Below, piece after piece: positions 26,151 through 36,300 of a stretch of 64,000 bases of DNA; position 1 is the first letter of the stretch; every line of letters begins with the position of its first letter. The notes beneath the pieces are model-generated. The model was given only the letters and a program-made list of their open reading frames with translations. It ran no database searches and was not told where the DNA came from. Source of the stretch: Amycolatopsis sp. 195334CR (GTDB lineage: Bacteria; Actinomycetota; Actinomycetes; Mycobacteriales; Pseudonocardiaceae); contig NZ_JAFJMJ010000001.1 in the NCBI RefSeq assembly GCF_017309385.1, positions 806,001-870,000 on the forward strand, read 5' to 3'. Position numbers and translations under genes: made by a program.

Positions 26151-26858
26151 ATGCCCGAGCGTGTGCTAGCCCTGGCTGCCGCAGCACTGACCATGCTGAC
26201 CGGTTGTTCCTCCGCGGAACCGGCGCCAGTACCCGTCGGGTCCCCCGCGGCCAGCGCAGCCTCGAACCAGCCTTCTGTCATGGCAAGTCTGGCGCAAGGA
26301 ATGTTGACCAGCGACACCCTGTACCCGCTGGGCTTCCGCGTGGCGCGGGAGCCTGCCGAACTGATTCCCAATCACGAGTACTGGCACGCTTTGATCGACA
26401 CCTGCGACATCCGGCCACCGTCGGATCGAGCCATCACCCACGAGTTGAGAGCGATGTGGTCGGCACAGACCACCGATACCGCCACCACAAAAGTCGAGCA
26501 GCGAATCCTGCGGTATGAGGGACTTCCCGCCGCCGAGGCCATCGGCGAGCTCAGAGCCGGGCTCGATTGCGGAAGCTACGACGACCCCCGGCCGCGCAGG
26601 AACGGCGCTCGCTACACCGTGCTTGCAGACCTCGGCCTCCCTCCGGTCACCGACGTCGATGCACAACACGCTTTCTGCGAGCGTAACGACGAGCAGGACC
26701 AGTGGCTACGTTCGTTCGACTGTACGGTGCTACTTGCCCGCGGATCCTTCGCGACCTCACTTCGTCTGGAAGCCAGCAACGGTGTTACAGATGAGCACAC
26801 GCGAGCAGCCACCCAGGAACTCACGACGTTACTTCGGGATGCGTTGCTCCGAACATGA
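26151..26858 (+). CDS. Lipoprotein of unknown function
   Basis: ATG at 26151 follows GGGGGAGG. A lipoprotein signal ends in the lipobox LTGC at residues 16-19, followed by an Ala/Pro/Ser linker. The ~190-residue outer domain includes YPLGFRVAREPAELIPNHEY, TCDIRPPSDRAITHELRAMW and four further cysteines (LDCGSYDD, HAFCERNDEQ, SFDCTVLL). Similar in size and Cys pattern to the lipoprotein at 17880. It stands alone, and its role is unknown. Confidence 0.65.
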   Translation: MPERVLALAAAALTMLTGCSSAEPAPVPVGSPAASAASNQPSVMASLAQGMLTSDTLYPLGFRVAREPAELIPNHEYWHALIDTCDIRPPSDRAITHELRAMWSAQTTDTATTKVEQRILRYEGLPAAEAIGELRAGLDCGSYDDPRPRRNGARYTVLADLGLPPVTDVDAQHAFCERNDEQDQWLRSFDCTVLLARGSFATSLRLEASNGVTDEHTRAATQELTTLLRDALLRT

Positions 26859-27087
26859 GTTCCACCTGCCGGTATCAACCCGGTCCGGAGCATCAGTCGT
26901 TCTCTACTACCTGCTGCCGTCACTGACGACCGGGGGCTGATGGCGCCCGGGCGGTCGGCCGACATAGGCCAGCAGGTCCAGGAACGGCATGGTTCGGGCG
27001 ACCTTCCCGAATCCTGCTCGAATCGTTTTCCGCCTGGTTATCTTCTCCCCCTGTTCGCTCGACACGTTTACCAGTTCGCCGGTCCGG

Positions 27088-27408
27088 TCACCACTGTTCA
27101 CGCTCCAGCATCCGGAGCCGCGATTCCCCCGACAGCGCGGCGACCAGTTCATCACCGCGGTCCGTCTCGTCGAGTACCACCAGCGTGCGGTAGCTCGCGT
27201 GGTCTGGCCTGAGCACTTCGCCGTCCTCGTCGGGGACGCGGTTGTCCATGACCGTGACTACTTCGCCCCCTGCGAGATCGGCGCCGAAGTAGTCACCGCC
27301 CTTGTAACTGCTTTCCCTCGGTTCGAGGCGGACTCCGAGTCGCGCTTCGACGATCTCGCGGACCTCGTCCAGATCGCCATCACCGGAGCCGTACAGAATT
27401 GTTTCCAT
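27088..27408 (-). CDS. Small acidic hypothetical protein
   Basis: Start at ATG 27408 (a second ATG directly upstream is possible), with GGGA upstream. The product begins ETILYGSGDGDLDEVREIVE, then RLGVRLEPRESSYKGGDYFG and DHASYRTLVVLDETDRGDEL, ending SGESRLRMLEREQW. The alternating strand/helix pattern and acidity resemble small immunity-type proteins of actinomycetes, but no toxin gene is adjacent. It is divergent from the small gene at 27480. Confidence 0.55.
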   Translation of the reverse strand: METILYGSGDGDLDEVREIVEARLGVRLEPRESSYKGGDYFGADLAGGEVVTVMDNRVPDEDGEVLRPDHASYRTLVVLDETDRGDELVAALSGESRLRMLEREQW

Positions 27409-27479
27409 CATTTCCCTGGAATTCGAATACTCGGAGCTCGCGACATCGCGTCTTCGACCGAACGGTACAGTGGAGCCCT

Positions 27480-27743
27480 GTGAACACCCGGCCTGACGCG
27501 CCCACAGCGGTTGGGCATACTTGTCGTATGACAACAGAACGCGACGGTCTGGTGAACGTCGACGCACGTGAAGTCCTGGCCGCCCTGGCCAAAGCCGAGC
27601 ACAACGCCCTCGGCAACGACACCGTCGAACCTGAACGGTCCACCGACTATCGCGCCGGCGCCGCCGACGCCTACGCCGACGCGCAGACCCTTGTACGCAA
27701 GATGGCTGGTCTGCCCGTGGCAGCAGACTCCGAACGCGTCTAG
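27480..27743 (+). CDS. Small hypothetical protein
   Basis: GTG at 27480 has GGAG upstream; ATG at 27528 is an alternative giving 71 residues (TTERDGLVNVDAREVLAALA). The product is helical and acidic with DAREVLAALAKAEHNALG and YRAGAADAYADAQTLVRKMA, the sort of short helical protein seen in actinobacterial accessory regions. No motif identified. Confidence 0.45.
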   Translation: MNTRPDAPTAVGHTCRMTTERDGLVNVDAREVLAALAKAEHNALGNDTVEPERSTDYRAGAADAYADAQTLVRKMAGLPVAADSERV

Positions 27744-28283
27744 TCGTCCAGCTCCACACAATCGGTCACCCGAGCACTCGTCACAGGGCCGCCCCACCTC
27801 GCCCGCCGGTCCGGCACACCGCGGCTTTCATCGTGGTGGAGGCGGCCGCTCGTGGTCGAGGGCAAAAAACGTTGTCCCGGCCGGAAAATGACGGAGTCGG
27901 TCCTGGCCAGAATCAGGGTGGCCTTCCTTTCAGGGCCGACTCGATTTCGACGGGGACTCATTTTTTCGTGAGCCGCGGACGAGGACTGCGCGCGTGGTGA
28001 CCGAGATGGACCGCATTCGGCCACCTTGACCTGCTGTTCCGCTCCTGCCGCGCGCTACGGCGCGGCAGCTCGCGAAGGTCAGCTCCGACCGGCCGGTCCA
28101 CGTGGGTGTCGGCATGCAGGTCGGCAAAGACACGCAGGGCTGAAAGCCCACGTTCTGGGGCTCGAGCTCGGCCAGCAACCGCGGGAAGTTGCGGCACCAC
28201 CAGGCGGGTGAACGCACCGATCATCTCCGGCTGCCTGGAATATGCTCGTCTGCGGCGTTGGCGTGTTCGGGGAGGACGGCGCG
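27744..28283. other. Intergenic, upstream of the second AfsR-like regulator
   Basis: No supported gene. A minus-strand run near 28080-28210 (FPRLLAELEPQNVGFQPCVS) has protein-like character but no start or family. The end of the stretch holds GGGGAGGA, the ribosome binding site for 28284. Confidence 0.35.
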
Positions 28284-31079
28284 ATGCTGCGTGTGCTCGG
28301 CGAAGTGGACGCGTGCGTGGGCGGCACGGTTCTGGATCTGGGGTATCCCAAGCAGCGCTGCGTGCTCGCCGCGCTGGTCGTGGACCGGGGCCGGGCGGTG
28401 CCCATCGACCTGCTGGTCGACCGGGTGTGGGGCAGCTCCGCTCCGCCACGGGGACGGGAAACGGTGCACAGCTACATCTCCCGGCTGCGGCGAGTCCTCG
28501 GCGTTCTCGGCGGTGCGGGCATCGCCCGCAGGGCCGGTGGATACGCCCTGGAAACCGACTCCACCGCGGTTGACCTCTACCTCTTCGACGACCTGCGCGC
28601 CAAGGCCCGTACGAGCACCACCGACAAGCACGCGGTCGCGCGGTTGACCGAAGCACTCGCCCTGTGGCGCGGGCCCGCGCTGGCCGGACTGCCAGGCGAG
28701 TGGGCGGACGCCGAACGCGAACGACTCGGCCGCGAACACCTGGCGACCCGGCTCGACCTGCTGGAAACACGGCTCCGGCTGGGCGAGGGCAGGCAGTTGG
28801 TCACCGAACTCGCCACCCTGGCCGACGAACACCCCTACGACGAGCAGATCGCCCGCCAGTACATGACAGCCCTGCACCGGGCAGGGCGGACCGCCGACGC
28901 GCTCGACCACTTCCGGCGGATCCGCGGCCAGCTGGCGAGCGAACTCGGCGTCGACCCCGCGGCGCCACTGCGAGAACTGCACCAGCGGCTCCTCGGCACG
29001 AACCAGCCGGTGGCCGGTCCTCCCGTTGTGCCACGACAGCTTCCGGCGGCGATCCGCGACTTCACCGGTCGCGACGAACACCTCGCCGAGCTCGACGCCT
29101 TGCTGCCGTCGCACGACCAGGCCGCCGGGCACGCCGTGGTCATCTCCGCGCTCGACGGCTCGGCGGGTATCGGCAAGACCACGCTCGCGGTCCACTGGGC
29201 GCACCGCGTCCAGCACCGGTTTCCCGACGGCACCCTGCACACCAACCTGCGCGGGTACGGCCCCGGCAGGCCCGCGTCACCGGATGAGGCCCTGGACGAC
29301 TTCCTGGTCGCGCTCGGCGTGCCCGCCGCGGCCGTGCCGGCCGGCACCACTGCCCGGACCGGGTTGCTGCGCACCCTGCTCTCCGGCAGGCGGGTGCTCA
29401 TCGTGCTCGACAACGCCAACAGCGCCGAGCAAGTCCGGCCGCTGTTGCCGGGCACGCCGGGCAGCATGGTGCTGGTGACCAGCCGTGACAGCCTCACCGG
29501 CCTGGTGGTCACCGACGCCGCTCACCGGCTCACACTCGACGTGCTCACCTCTGCTGAGGCGCTGCGCCTGGTCACCGGCATCGTCGGCCGCGAACGCGCC
29601 ACCGCGGAGGCCGGTGCCCTGCGGGAACTGGTCAGGCTGTGCGCTCGCCTGCCGCTGGCGCTGCGGATCGCGGCAGCGCGGGTGGCCGCGCAACAGCACG
29701 TCTCGATCACCGACGTGGTGGCCGAACTCGCCGGCGACAACCGCTCCAGGCTCGACGTGCTGGCGTGGGGAGACGATCCCTACGCCGCTGTCCGCACCGT
29801 GCTGGACTGGTCCTACGAACGCCTGCCCGCCCGCCAAGCACTGCTGTTCCGCCGGCTCGGCCTGCACCCCGGCCCCGACGTCTCCCTGCCCGCCGCCGCA
29901 GCGCTCCTCGGCCTGCCCGTACGGGAGACCCGCGACCTGCTCACCGCGCTGGTACACGCGAACCTCATCGCGTCCGTCGCCCGCGACCGCTTCCACGACC
30001 TCCTGCGCGCATATGCCGCCGAGCACGCACACGACCTAGACCACGAGGACGACCGGCGCCAAGCCCTCGATGCACTGCTGACCTGGTACGCCCACACCGC
30101 CCACAACGCCGACCGGCTGCTCTACCCCGCCAGCACCCGGCTCGTCAGCCGGCCACCCGAACCCCGCTGCCCGCACCCGCTGGCCGACCGGAACCACGCC
30201 TGGGCGTGGTTCACCGCGGAGCGGGCGAACCTGATCGCCGCCCTGCACCACGCCGCCGACGCGGAACTGGACGAGCACGCCCTCGGCCTGGTCGACGCCT
30301 TCGGCTTCCTCGTTCTCATGGGCGGCTGGGACGAGCGCATCACAACGGCCGACGCGGCACTGGTCTCCGCCCGCCGAGCCGGCGACCACGCCCACGAGGC
30401 GAACGTGCTGCTCGCCCGCGGCGAAGCTCTCGTCCACCTCAACCGCCCGGACGCCGAAGCCGACCTCACGCGCGCAGCCGAACTCGCGCGCGAAACCGGC
30501 CACACCCCCGTCCGCATCGCGGCCCTGAACGACCTCGGCCGCCTGATGCTCGGCCAAGGACGGCACGCGGACGCACGGCGCTTCCTCGACACCGCACTCA
30601 CGCTCAGCCGGGGCGTCGACACCGGCCGTTGGGAAGCGATCGTCAACGGCATGCTCGCCAAGGTCCACACCGATGCGGGCGACCACGGCAAGGCCATCGA
30701 ACACGGCCAACGCAGCGCGCGCCTGCGCCACCGGATCGGCGATTCCGACGGTGAGGCGTGCGCACTGACCTCACTGGCCAAGGCATGGCAGGGCTTGGGC
30801 GAGCACGACCGGGCGATCGCCCACTGTCGGCAGGCGATCGCCCTCGGCCGTGCGTCACTCGGCAGCCAGGACGAAACCCTGGCACCTCCCCTTGCCGTCC
30901 TGGCCGGCTCGCTGCACCACCTCGGCCGCGTCGGCGAAGCCCTGGAGTGCTGGCGAGAAGCCGCCGCGATCTACGCCGAGCGAGGCCTGGACGCCGACGC
31001 CGCGGCCATCCGCGAGCACCTGCTGACCACCGTGCCCGCGCTCCCGCCGGATCAGCGAGCGATGACGGTGTACCCCTGA
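28284..31079 (+). CDS. AfsR/SARP-family transcriptional regulator with NB-ARC and TPR repeats
   Basis: ATG at 28284 follows GGGGAGGA. The 931-residue protein has a winged helix (RVLGEVDACVGGTVLDLGYP, DLLVDRVWGSSAPPRGRETV, YISRLRRVLGVLG). Next is the activation domain (residues 95-245), then an NB-ARC domain with Walker A DGSAGIGKTTLAVHWAHRVQ near residue 292, RRVLIVLDNANSAEQVRPLL and RLPLALRIAAARVA. A C-terminal set of tetratricopeptides follows (DHAHEANVLLARGEALVHLN, ALNDLGRLMLGQGRHADARR, LTSLAKAWQGLGEHDRAIAH). It is a full-length AfsR-type ATP-gated activator, longer than the copy at 14333. No biosynthetic cluster is visible for it to control. Confidence 0.88.
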   Translation: MLRVLGEVDACVGGTVLDLGYPKQRCVLAALVVDRGRAVPIDLLVDRVWGSSAPPRGRETVHSYISRLRRVLGVLGGAGIARRAGGYALETDSTAVDLYLFDDLRAKARTSTTDKHAVARLTEALALWRGPALAGLPGEWADAERERLGREHLATRLDLLETRLRLGEGRQLVTELATLADEHPYDEQIARQYMTALHRAGRTADALDHFRRIRGQLASELGVDPAAPLRELHQRLLGTNQPVAGPPVVPRQLPAAIRDFTGRDEHLAELDALLPSHDQAAGHAVVISALDGSAGIGKTTLAVHWAHRVQHRFPDGTLHTNLRGYGPGRPASPDEALDDFLVALGVPAAAVPAGTTARTGLLRTLLSGRRVLIVLDNANSAEQVRPLLPGTPGSMVLVTSRDSLTGLVVTDAAHRLTLDVLTSAEALRLVTGIVGRERATAEAGALRELVRLCARLPLALRIAAARVAAQQHVSITDVVAELAGDNRSRLDVLAWGDDPYAAVRTVLDWSYERLPARQALLFRRLGLHPGPDVSLPAAAALLGLPVRETRDLLTALVHANLIASVARDRFHDLLRAYAAEHAHDLDHEDDRRQALDALLTWYAHTAHNADRLLYPASTRLVSRPPEPRCPHPLADRNHAWAWFTAERANLIAALHHAADAELDEHALGLVDAFGFLVLMGGWDERITTADAALVSARRAGDHAHEANVLLARGEALVHLNRPDAEADLTRAAELARETGHTPVRIAALNDLGRLMLGQGRHADARRFLDTALTLSRGVDTGRWEAIVNGMLAKVHTDAGDHGKAIEHGQRSARLRHRIGDSDGEACALTSLAKAWQGLGEHDRAIAHCRQAIALGRASLGSQDETLAPPLAVLAGSLHHLGRVGEALECWREAAAIYAERGLDADAAAIREHLLTTVPALPPDQRAMTVYP

Positions 31080-31528
31080 GCCAGCAACGCGCCGGTGTGA
31101 CTGCTGTACTTGTCCGACCAGGCACGGAAGGTGTAGCGGCCGCTGACCCCGCCGACCTTCGGAGTCCAGCACCGCGTATGGCCCGGCCCCACGTGGTCGT
31201 TGCCACCCGTGCTGTCGCAGGTGACCTCCGAGGTCCACGAGCCGTCCCGGTAGATCTGCAAGAACACCTGCGCGTACTGGCTGGCCGTCATCTCGTCGTT
31301 GTAGATCACGAAACCCCAGTAGTTGTAGGCACTGTCGCGGCACAACTCGACAGTGCCAACCCTGGCACCACCAGAGATCGCCGACACGGGCGCGGTTTTC
31401 ACGATGGTGCCGTAACTGCTCCCGTGCTGACAGTGCGGGGCCGCGTCCGGTTGCGCCGAAGCGGGCACCACCGCGCCGAGCAACGCCGCACCCGTTACAC
31501 CCAGCGTCGCGAAGAGCTTCCTGAGCAT
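31052..31528 (-). CDS. Small secreted protein
   Basis: ATG at 31528 follows GGGAGGAATTC. A Sec signal covers residues 1-26 (LRKLFATLGVTGAALLGAVV, cleavage near ASA-Q). The mature domain (~130 residues) has YGTIVKTAPVSAISGGARVG, TVELCRDSAYNYWGFVIYND and GRYTFRAWSDKYSSHTGALL, with Cys pairs (PHCQHG, ELCRDS, VTCDS, TRCWTP). It is probably a beta-rich extracellular protein. Its 3' end overlaps that of the AfsR-like gene by 28 bases (convergent). Confidence 0.65.
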   Translation of the reverse strand: MLRKLFATLGVTGAALLGAVVPASAQPDAAPHCQHGSSYGTIVKTAPVSAISGGARVGTVELCRDSAYNYWGFVIYNDEMTASQYAQVFLQIYRDGSWTSEVTCDSTGGNDHVGPGHTRCWTPKVGGVSGRYTFRAWSDKYSSHTGALLAQGYTVIAR

Positions 31529-31829
31529 GAATTCCTCCCTCGTTGATGCGGCCATCGCCGCGCCGAACAAGGATGAGCAGCCCGCCTTGCGGTTTCCTTG
31601 CGGTAATCCGCAGGCGCCAGACTCACCACCGCAGCTGCGCTGCCCGGGGGGCGTTCGTGGCGCATCCCCGCCAGATTGGCCAGGCGCTTCACCTGGTCAG
31701 GGTGGTCGGCGGGTGTGGTTTCGACCGCCCGCCGGGGTGACCGCGACCGCCGCATCCAGATCGGCCGGTGAAAGCGATGTGGATGCCGCACGAGAGGTAC
31801 TTGATCCCGAGATTGGCCAGGAAGGTGAA

Positions 31830-32048
31830 CCGCGACTGCTGGGCGGAGCCGAGGTTGAGCAGGCAGGTCGGCCAACGCGGGTGGTCCGCCGAGATGACCG
31901 CCACGGCCTGCCTGCCCGCCTCGACAGCCCGGTCGGCGCCGGCGAGTACGCCGGTGCGCTGGAACCGCAGGTCATAGGCAAGGGCCAGGTTGGTCCGCCG
32001 GATGCCCAGGTCGGGCGGTCGGCCCAACGGGATTCCTCGGTTTACCAC
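31830..32048 (-). pseudogene. TPR fragment of a CHAT-type protein
   Basis: The frame contains NLALAYDLRFQRTGVLAGAD, then RAVEAGRQAVAVISADHPRW and CLLNLGSAQQSRF. These are the tetratricopeptide repeats typical of very long actinobacterial TPR-CHAT protease proteins, of which only about one and a half repeats remain. The residues on both sides are unrelated. Together with the SLOG and XRE remnants next to it, it points to a lost signalling or defence locus. Confidence 0.5.
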
Positions 32049-32198
32049 GACGGTGAGACGGTTTTCGCCGGTCTCACCGCGCGGTGCGGCAGGTGCGTTC
32101 TGGCCGAACGCGAGGCCGTCAGCACTGGCTCCGCCAACGTCGCTGCACGCGATCAGCCGCAGGTCGGCTCTCGTGGCTGCACCGGGGCGCAGTTTCAG

Positions 32199-32682
32199 CT
32201 ACTCGCGCTCGGCTCCGTCTGGCCAGACGACGGTGACCGGCAGACCACGTCCGCGAGCAGCATCGACCACGTCAGCGGTACCGCCGTGGCCACCGGATGG
32301 CCCGCCGTCCCACACCGCGACCATCGGCGTCCACGTGGTCGAGAACGTGTTCGGAGGCGGCCATGTAGGCCTCGCGGTTCGGCTCGGCGAACGGCATGGT
32401 ATGCACCGCTGCCGCCTTGCCGATCAGGTCGTCGAATTCGGCGGCGTTGCCCGGCTTGACCTTGCGCTCGCGGTAGTCGGCCGCGGGCAGCACCACTTCG
32501 ACCGTGCCGGCGAGGTCGAGCACGACGCGGGCGAAGACCTGGTCGGCGCCGCGGGCCAGGCAGCTCACCCCGACCAGGTCGCTGCCCGGGTGCCCGGCCA
32601 GGGCGGTGCGGAGGGCGTCGGCGACCAGCGGCACGGTGGCGGCGGTCAGGTTCGAGTGGCCGGTGATTCCGATGCGGGGCAA
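32199..32682 (-). pseudogene. SLOG-domain protein (Rossmann-like), frameshifted
   Basis: TTG at 32682 after AGGAGAGG starts LPRIGITGHSNLTAATVPLV, then LVGVSCLARGADQVFARVVL, VEVVLPAADYRERK and AYMAASEHVLDHVDA. Here the frame breaks; the next frame continues VAVWDGGPSGGHGGTADVVD and LPVTVVWPDGAERE to a stop at 32199. This is the SLOG/DprA-like nucleotide-binding fold (GxTG...GAD...WDG.P..G.GGTA). A single indel near 32330 kills the gene. Confidence 0.65.
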
Positions 32683-32695
32683 CAGGGTTCCTCTC

Positions 32696-32990
32696 CTACG
32701 CGGCGACCAGGTCAGCGATGGTCTCACGGGCCTCGCGCACGGCGGGGACGCTGGTGAACGGGGCGGCTTCGCGGTGGAAGTCGCGCAGCTTCACCCCCGA
32801 CCCGGCCAGTCCTCCAGGCACCGGCCAGCGGCACCGCCGCTTGGATCAGCTCGGCGGCCCGGTCCGGTTCCCGGGTGACCAGGTGCGCGCGGGCGAGCCC
32901 GATCAGATCGAACGCGCGGTTGCGCACACGGCTCAGGACGCGCAACTTGCAGAAGTGAGCGTTGCGGCACGCGGGCACCTTGACAAAACG
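32696..32990 (-). pseudogene. C-terminal remnant of an XRE/TPR-type regulator
   Basis: The leftward frame reads NRAFDLIGLARAHLVTREPD and RAAELIQAAVPLAG. After a frameshift near 32790 it continues VKLRDFHREAAPFTSVPAVR, EARETIADLVAA and stops at 32696, 14 bases before the SLOG start. This tail (helical repeat, conserved closing helix) belongs to actinobacterial XRE-family proteins with TPR sensor parts that are usually paired with the SLOG gene. The DNA-binding half is missing. Confidence 0.55.
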
Positions 32991-33000
32991 TTCGCGACGT

Positions 33001-33329
33001 CTTAATTGAGACGTCCTTCTACCGGTGTTTCGCACACCTCCCGCCTGGGCCCAGTTCGTTCTACCAACCCACCAGCTGGCGCCTCGGCCATTCGGCCGAT
33101 CATTGATGCCACCGATTGCGCTTCAAGTCTGATAATTCAGGTTCATTCACTCGTACGCCGCCTTGCAAACCGTTCTTTTTTATGTCGCGCTCGGAAACTC
33201 ATCCTCACCCTCACCGCCTTCACGCACACCGCAGGACCATTAGAGTCATAGATGATCTAGCACGTTGACCCCCACTCGCCGCCCGCCTTAGCCTTTTCCA
33301 TAGTGCGTCAGCAATCGAGGGGGAGCTTC
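33001..33329. promoter_or_regulatory. AT-richer promoter region of the giant secreted protein
   Basis: No gene. Base composition is clearly lower in GC than its surroundings (for example 33100-33260). It ends in GGGGGAGC, the ribosome binding site six bases before the GTG at 33330. AT-rich upstream DNA of this kind is a typical Lsr2-silenced region; Lsr2 is encoded at 44252. Confidence 0.4.
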
Positions 33330-36300
33330 GTGGCGAATACACCTGCGCTTGATTCCCGGCCCAGACCCAGTAGTACTAGACTGGTTTGTTACTTTCTCAC
33401 CATACTTTTGCTGGTGACCGGCGCGGCTTTCTCCAACGCAAGCGCAGCGGCAGCAGCGGAGCCTGCGTCCCCCGGTCAGACCCGCGACCCTGGGTCGGGG
33501 GTCTTCGAGTGGCCTTACAAGGGTGACCCTTCCGGCCCCAAGTGCAAGGTCAGTGGCAGCGTCGGCGGCGCGGTGACGGCTGACGGTTTCGTGTTGGTGA
33601 CGGGCCGGTTCTGGGGTTGCATCGGTGGAACCGGGCTTCCCGAGAACATCGGCGATGGGGATTTCACTGTCTCTGGCTGGAAGTCCGGGGACAAGGAGCA
33701 TCGGCAGACCAGGAGCTTTGGCTGGTGCCCGACAGACAAGACGCCTCTCGGCGAACCTTGTATGACCACGCTCAAGATTCCCTTCACGGGCGCCGCTACT
33801 TACTGTGGCTTCGCGGCTTACATGGATCTCGGCTGGATGAGGGCCACAGGATCCATGCACGATCCCGGAGTGTTCCCGTGCCGGTACGTGTCTGGAGTGC
33901 CTGGCACCTTCCCGCCGGGCAACCCGCCGCAGCCACCGGTCAATCCGCCGCCTCCGACCAACTTCCCACCTCCGGTCGGCCCACCGCCTGTGACCTGTCC
34001 GCAGGTCAGCTCAGTTGGAGGTCTGGCGGACGGAACTCTGCTCCAAACCTGCGACACCGGCCGTATTTACAAGATGGTCGGCGGTGCCCCGCTGTGGATG
34101 ACCACGTGTGGCAGCGGGATGTGTCCCACCGCGCCGCTCAAAGTCACACAGGCGATCGTTGACGCGGGGCCGGCCTGGCCCGCGGACTCGTCCACCGCCC
34201 ACGACGAAGCGGGCCACACGTTCAAATTCGTCGGTGGCGCACCCATCCACCTCGCCAACTGCAACGTCGGCTGCGGGAACCCCGTCCCTATCCCGGCAGG
34301 CACCCTGCAGCTGGTGGACCCCGGCAACCACATGCGCCAGCGCCCCGTTGACGGAGCAACGGCGAAGGACGAAGCAGGCAACACCTTCAAGTACGTCGGC
34401 GGCGCCCCCATCCACCTGTCCAGTTGCGCTGTCGGCTGCGGCAACCCCGTGCCCATCAACGGCTGGAGCATCGCCGCACTGGACCACATGAATCCCCAGC
34501 CAAGCGACGGCGCCACCGCGAAGGACGAAGCGGGGAACGTCTTCAAATTCGTCGGCGGCGCCCCCATCCGACTGTCCAACTGCTCGGTCGGCTGTGGCAA
34601 CCCGGTGCCCATCACGGCATGGAGCATCGGTGCGCTGGACCACATGAACGCGCGACCAGCCGACTGGTCGACCGCAAAAGATGAGGCCGGCAACATCTTC
34701 AAGTATGTCGGCGGCGCCCCCATCCACCTGTTCAGCTGTTCCGTCGGCTGCGGCAACCCCGTGCCCATCAACGGCTGGAGCATCGCCGCACTGGACCACA
34801 TGAACGCTCGGCCCGCCGATTCAGCCACCGCTCGTGACGAAGCGGGACACATCTTCAAGTTCGTCGGCGGCGCCCCCATCCACCTCGCGAGCTGCAACGT
34901 CGGTTGCGGGAACCCGGTCCAGATCACCGGCGCCAGTGTCTCCAGCCTCGATCACATGAACCCGCAACCCACCGACAGCGCGACGGCCAAGGACGAATCG
35001 GGCAACATCTTCAAATTCGTCGGCGGCGCGCCGGTCCGGCTCGCCAACTGCAACGTCGGCTGTGGCGCTCCCGTGCTGATCAATGGGTGGAGCGTGGCCA
35101 ATCTCGAGCACATGAATCCGAAACCTCGCGACGGGGCCACCGCCCACGACGAGACGGGGCACACGTTCAAGTTCGTCGGCGGCGCGCCGATCAAGCTCGC
35201 CAACTGCAACGTGGACTGCGGAAGCCCGGTCTCCCTCAACGGCTGGAGCATCGCCAACCTCGAACACATGAATCCGTACCCCACGGACGGTGCGACGGCC
35301 AAAGACGAGGCGAACAACATCTTCAAATTCGTCGGCGGAGCACCAGTTCGATTGGCGCGGTGCGACGTCGGGTGCGGAAACCCGGTCCCCATCAACGGAT
35401 GGAGCATCGCGAACGTCGATCACATGCGACCGTTCCCGATCGATGGCGCAACAGCCAAGGACGAATCGGGCAACATCTTCAAATTCGTCGGCGGCGCGCC
35501 CATCCACCTCACGAGTTGCGACGTTGACTGCGGGAATCCCGTGCTCATCACCGGGTGGAGCGTCGCCAACCTGGAACACATGCGCGGCAGGCCCGCGGAC
35601 GGTGCCACCGCGCGCGACGAGTCCGGCAACGTCTTCAAGTTCGTCGGCGGTGCTCCAATCCGGCTCATGAACTGCCAGGTCGGTTGCGGGATGCCGGTCT
35701 TCATCAACGGCGGCAGCGTGGTCAACCTCGACCACATGAACCCCCAGCCCGCCGACGGGTCCACCGCGCGCGACGAGTCCGGCAACATCTTCCGGTTCGC
35801 CGGTGGCGCGCCGGTACGCCTCACCACCTGCGCGCCGGTGTGCTCACCATACGTGGACATCAACCGGTGGAGCGTCGACAACCGAGAGCACATGACCGTC
35901 GTGCCGCGGGACGGCGCCCTGCTCCGCGCTGTGGAGACCAACGCCGTCTACAAAGTCACCGGCGGGGTCGCCGACAAGTTCGACACCTGCCCCGGCAACT
36001 GCCCCGCCGCTGCGGTGATGAACGAGTATTCGCTCTACCACTTCCTCGAAGACGGTTCACGCGTCAAGGACGCGGCGTCGAGTTCCGAGGGTGCCATCGT
36101 CGGTGCAGCGCTGGTCCCGTTCCACAGCCAGGCCGAACGCGACGCCGCCGGTTACGGGAACAGACCTCAACTGGTCATCCCCAACCGGCTGTGGACGTCC
36201 CTACCCACCACGATCGGCGACGGAACCCGGATCAAGAACGCGGCGGCCACGACCGAGGCCGCCATCGTGGGTGGCGCCCGCATCGACTTCCACTCCCCCG

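Noticed and set aside
33303..33329. GTG at 33303 as the toxin start
   Set aside because: The GGGGGAG ribosome binding site lies between it and the GTG at 33330, which also gives a normal signal peptide.
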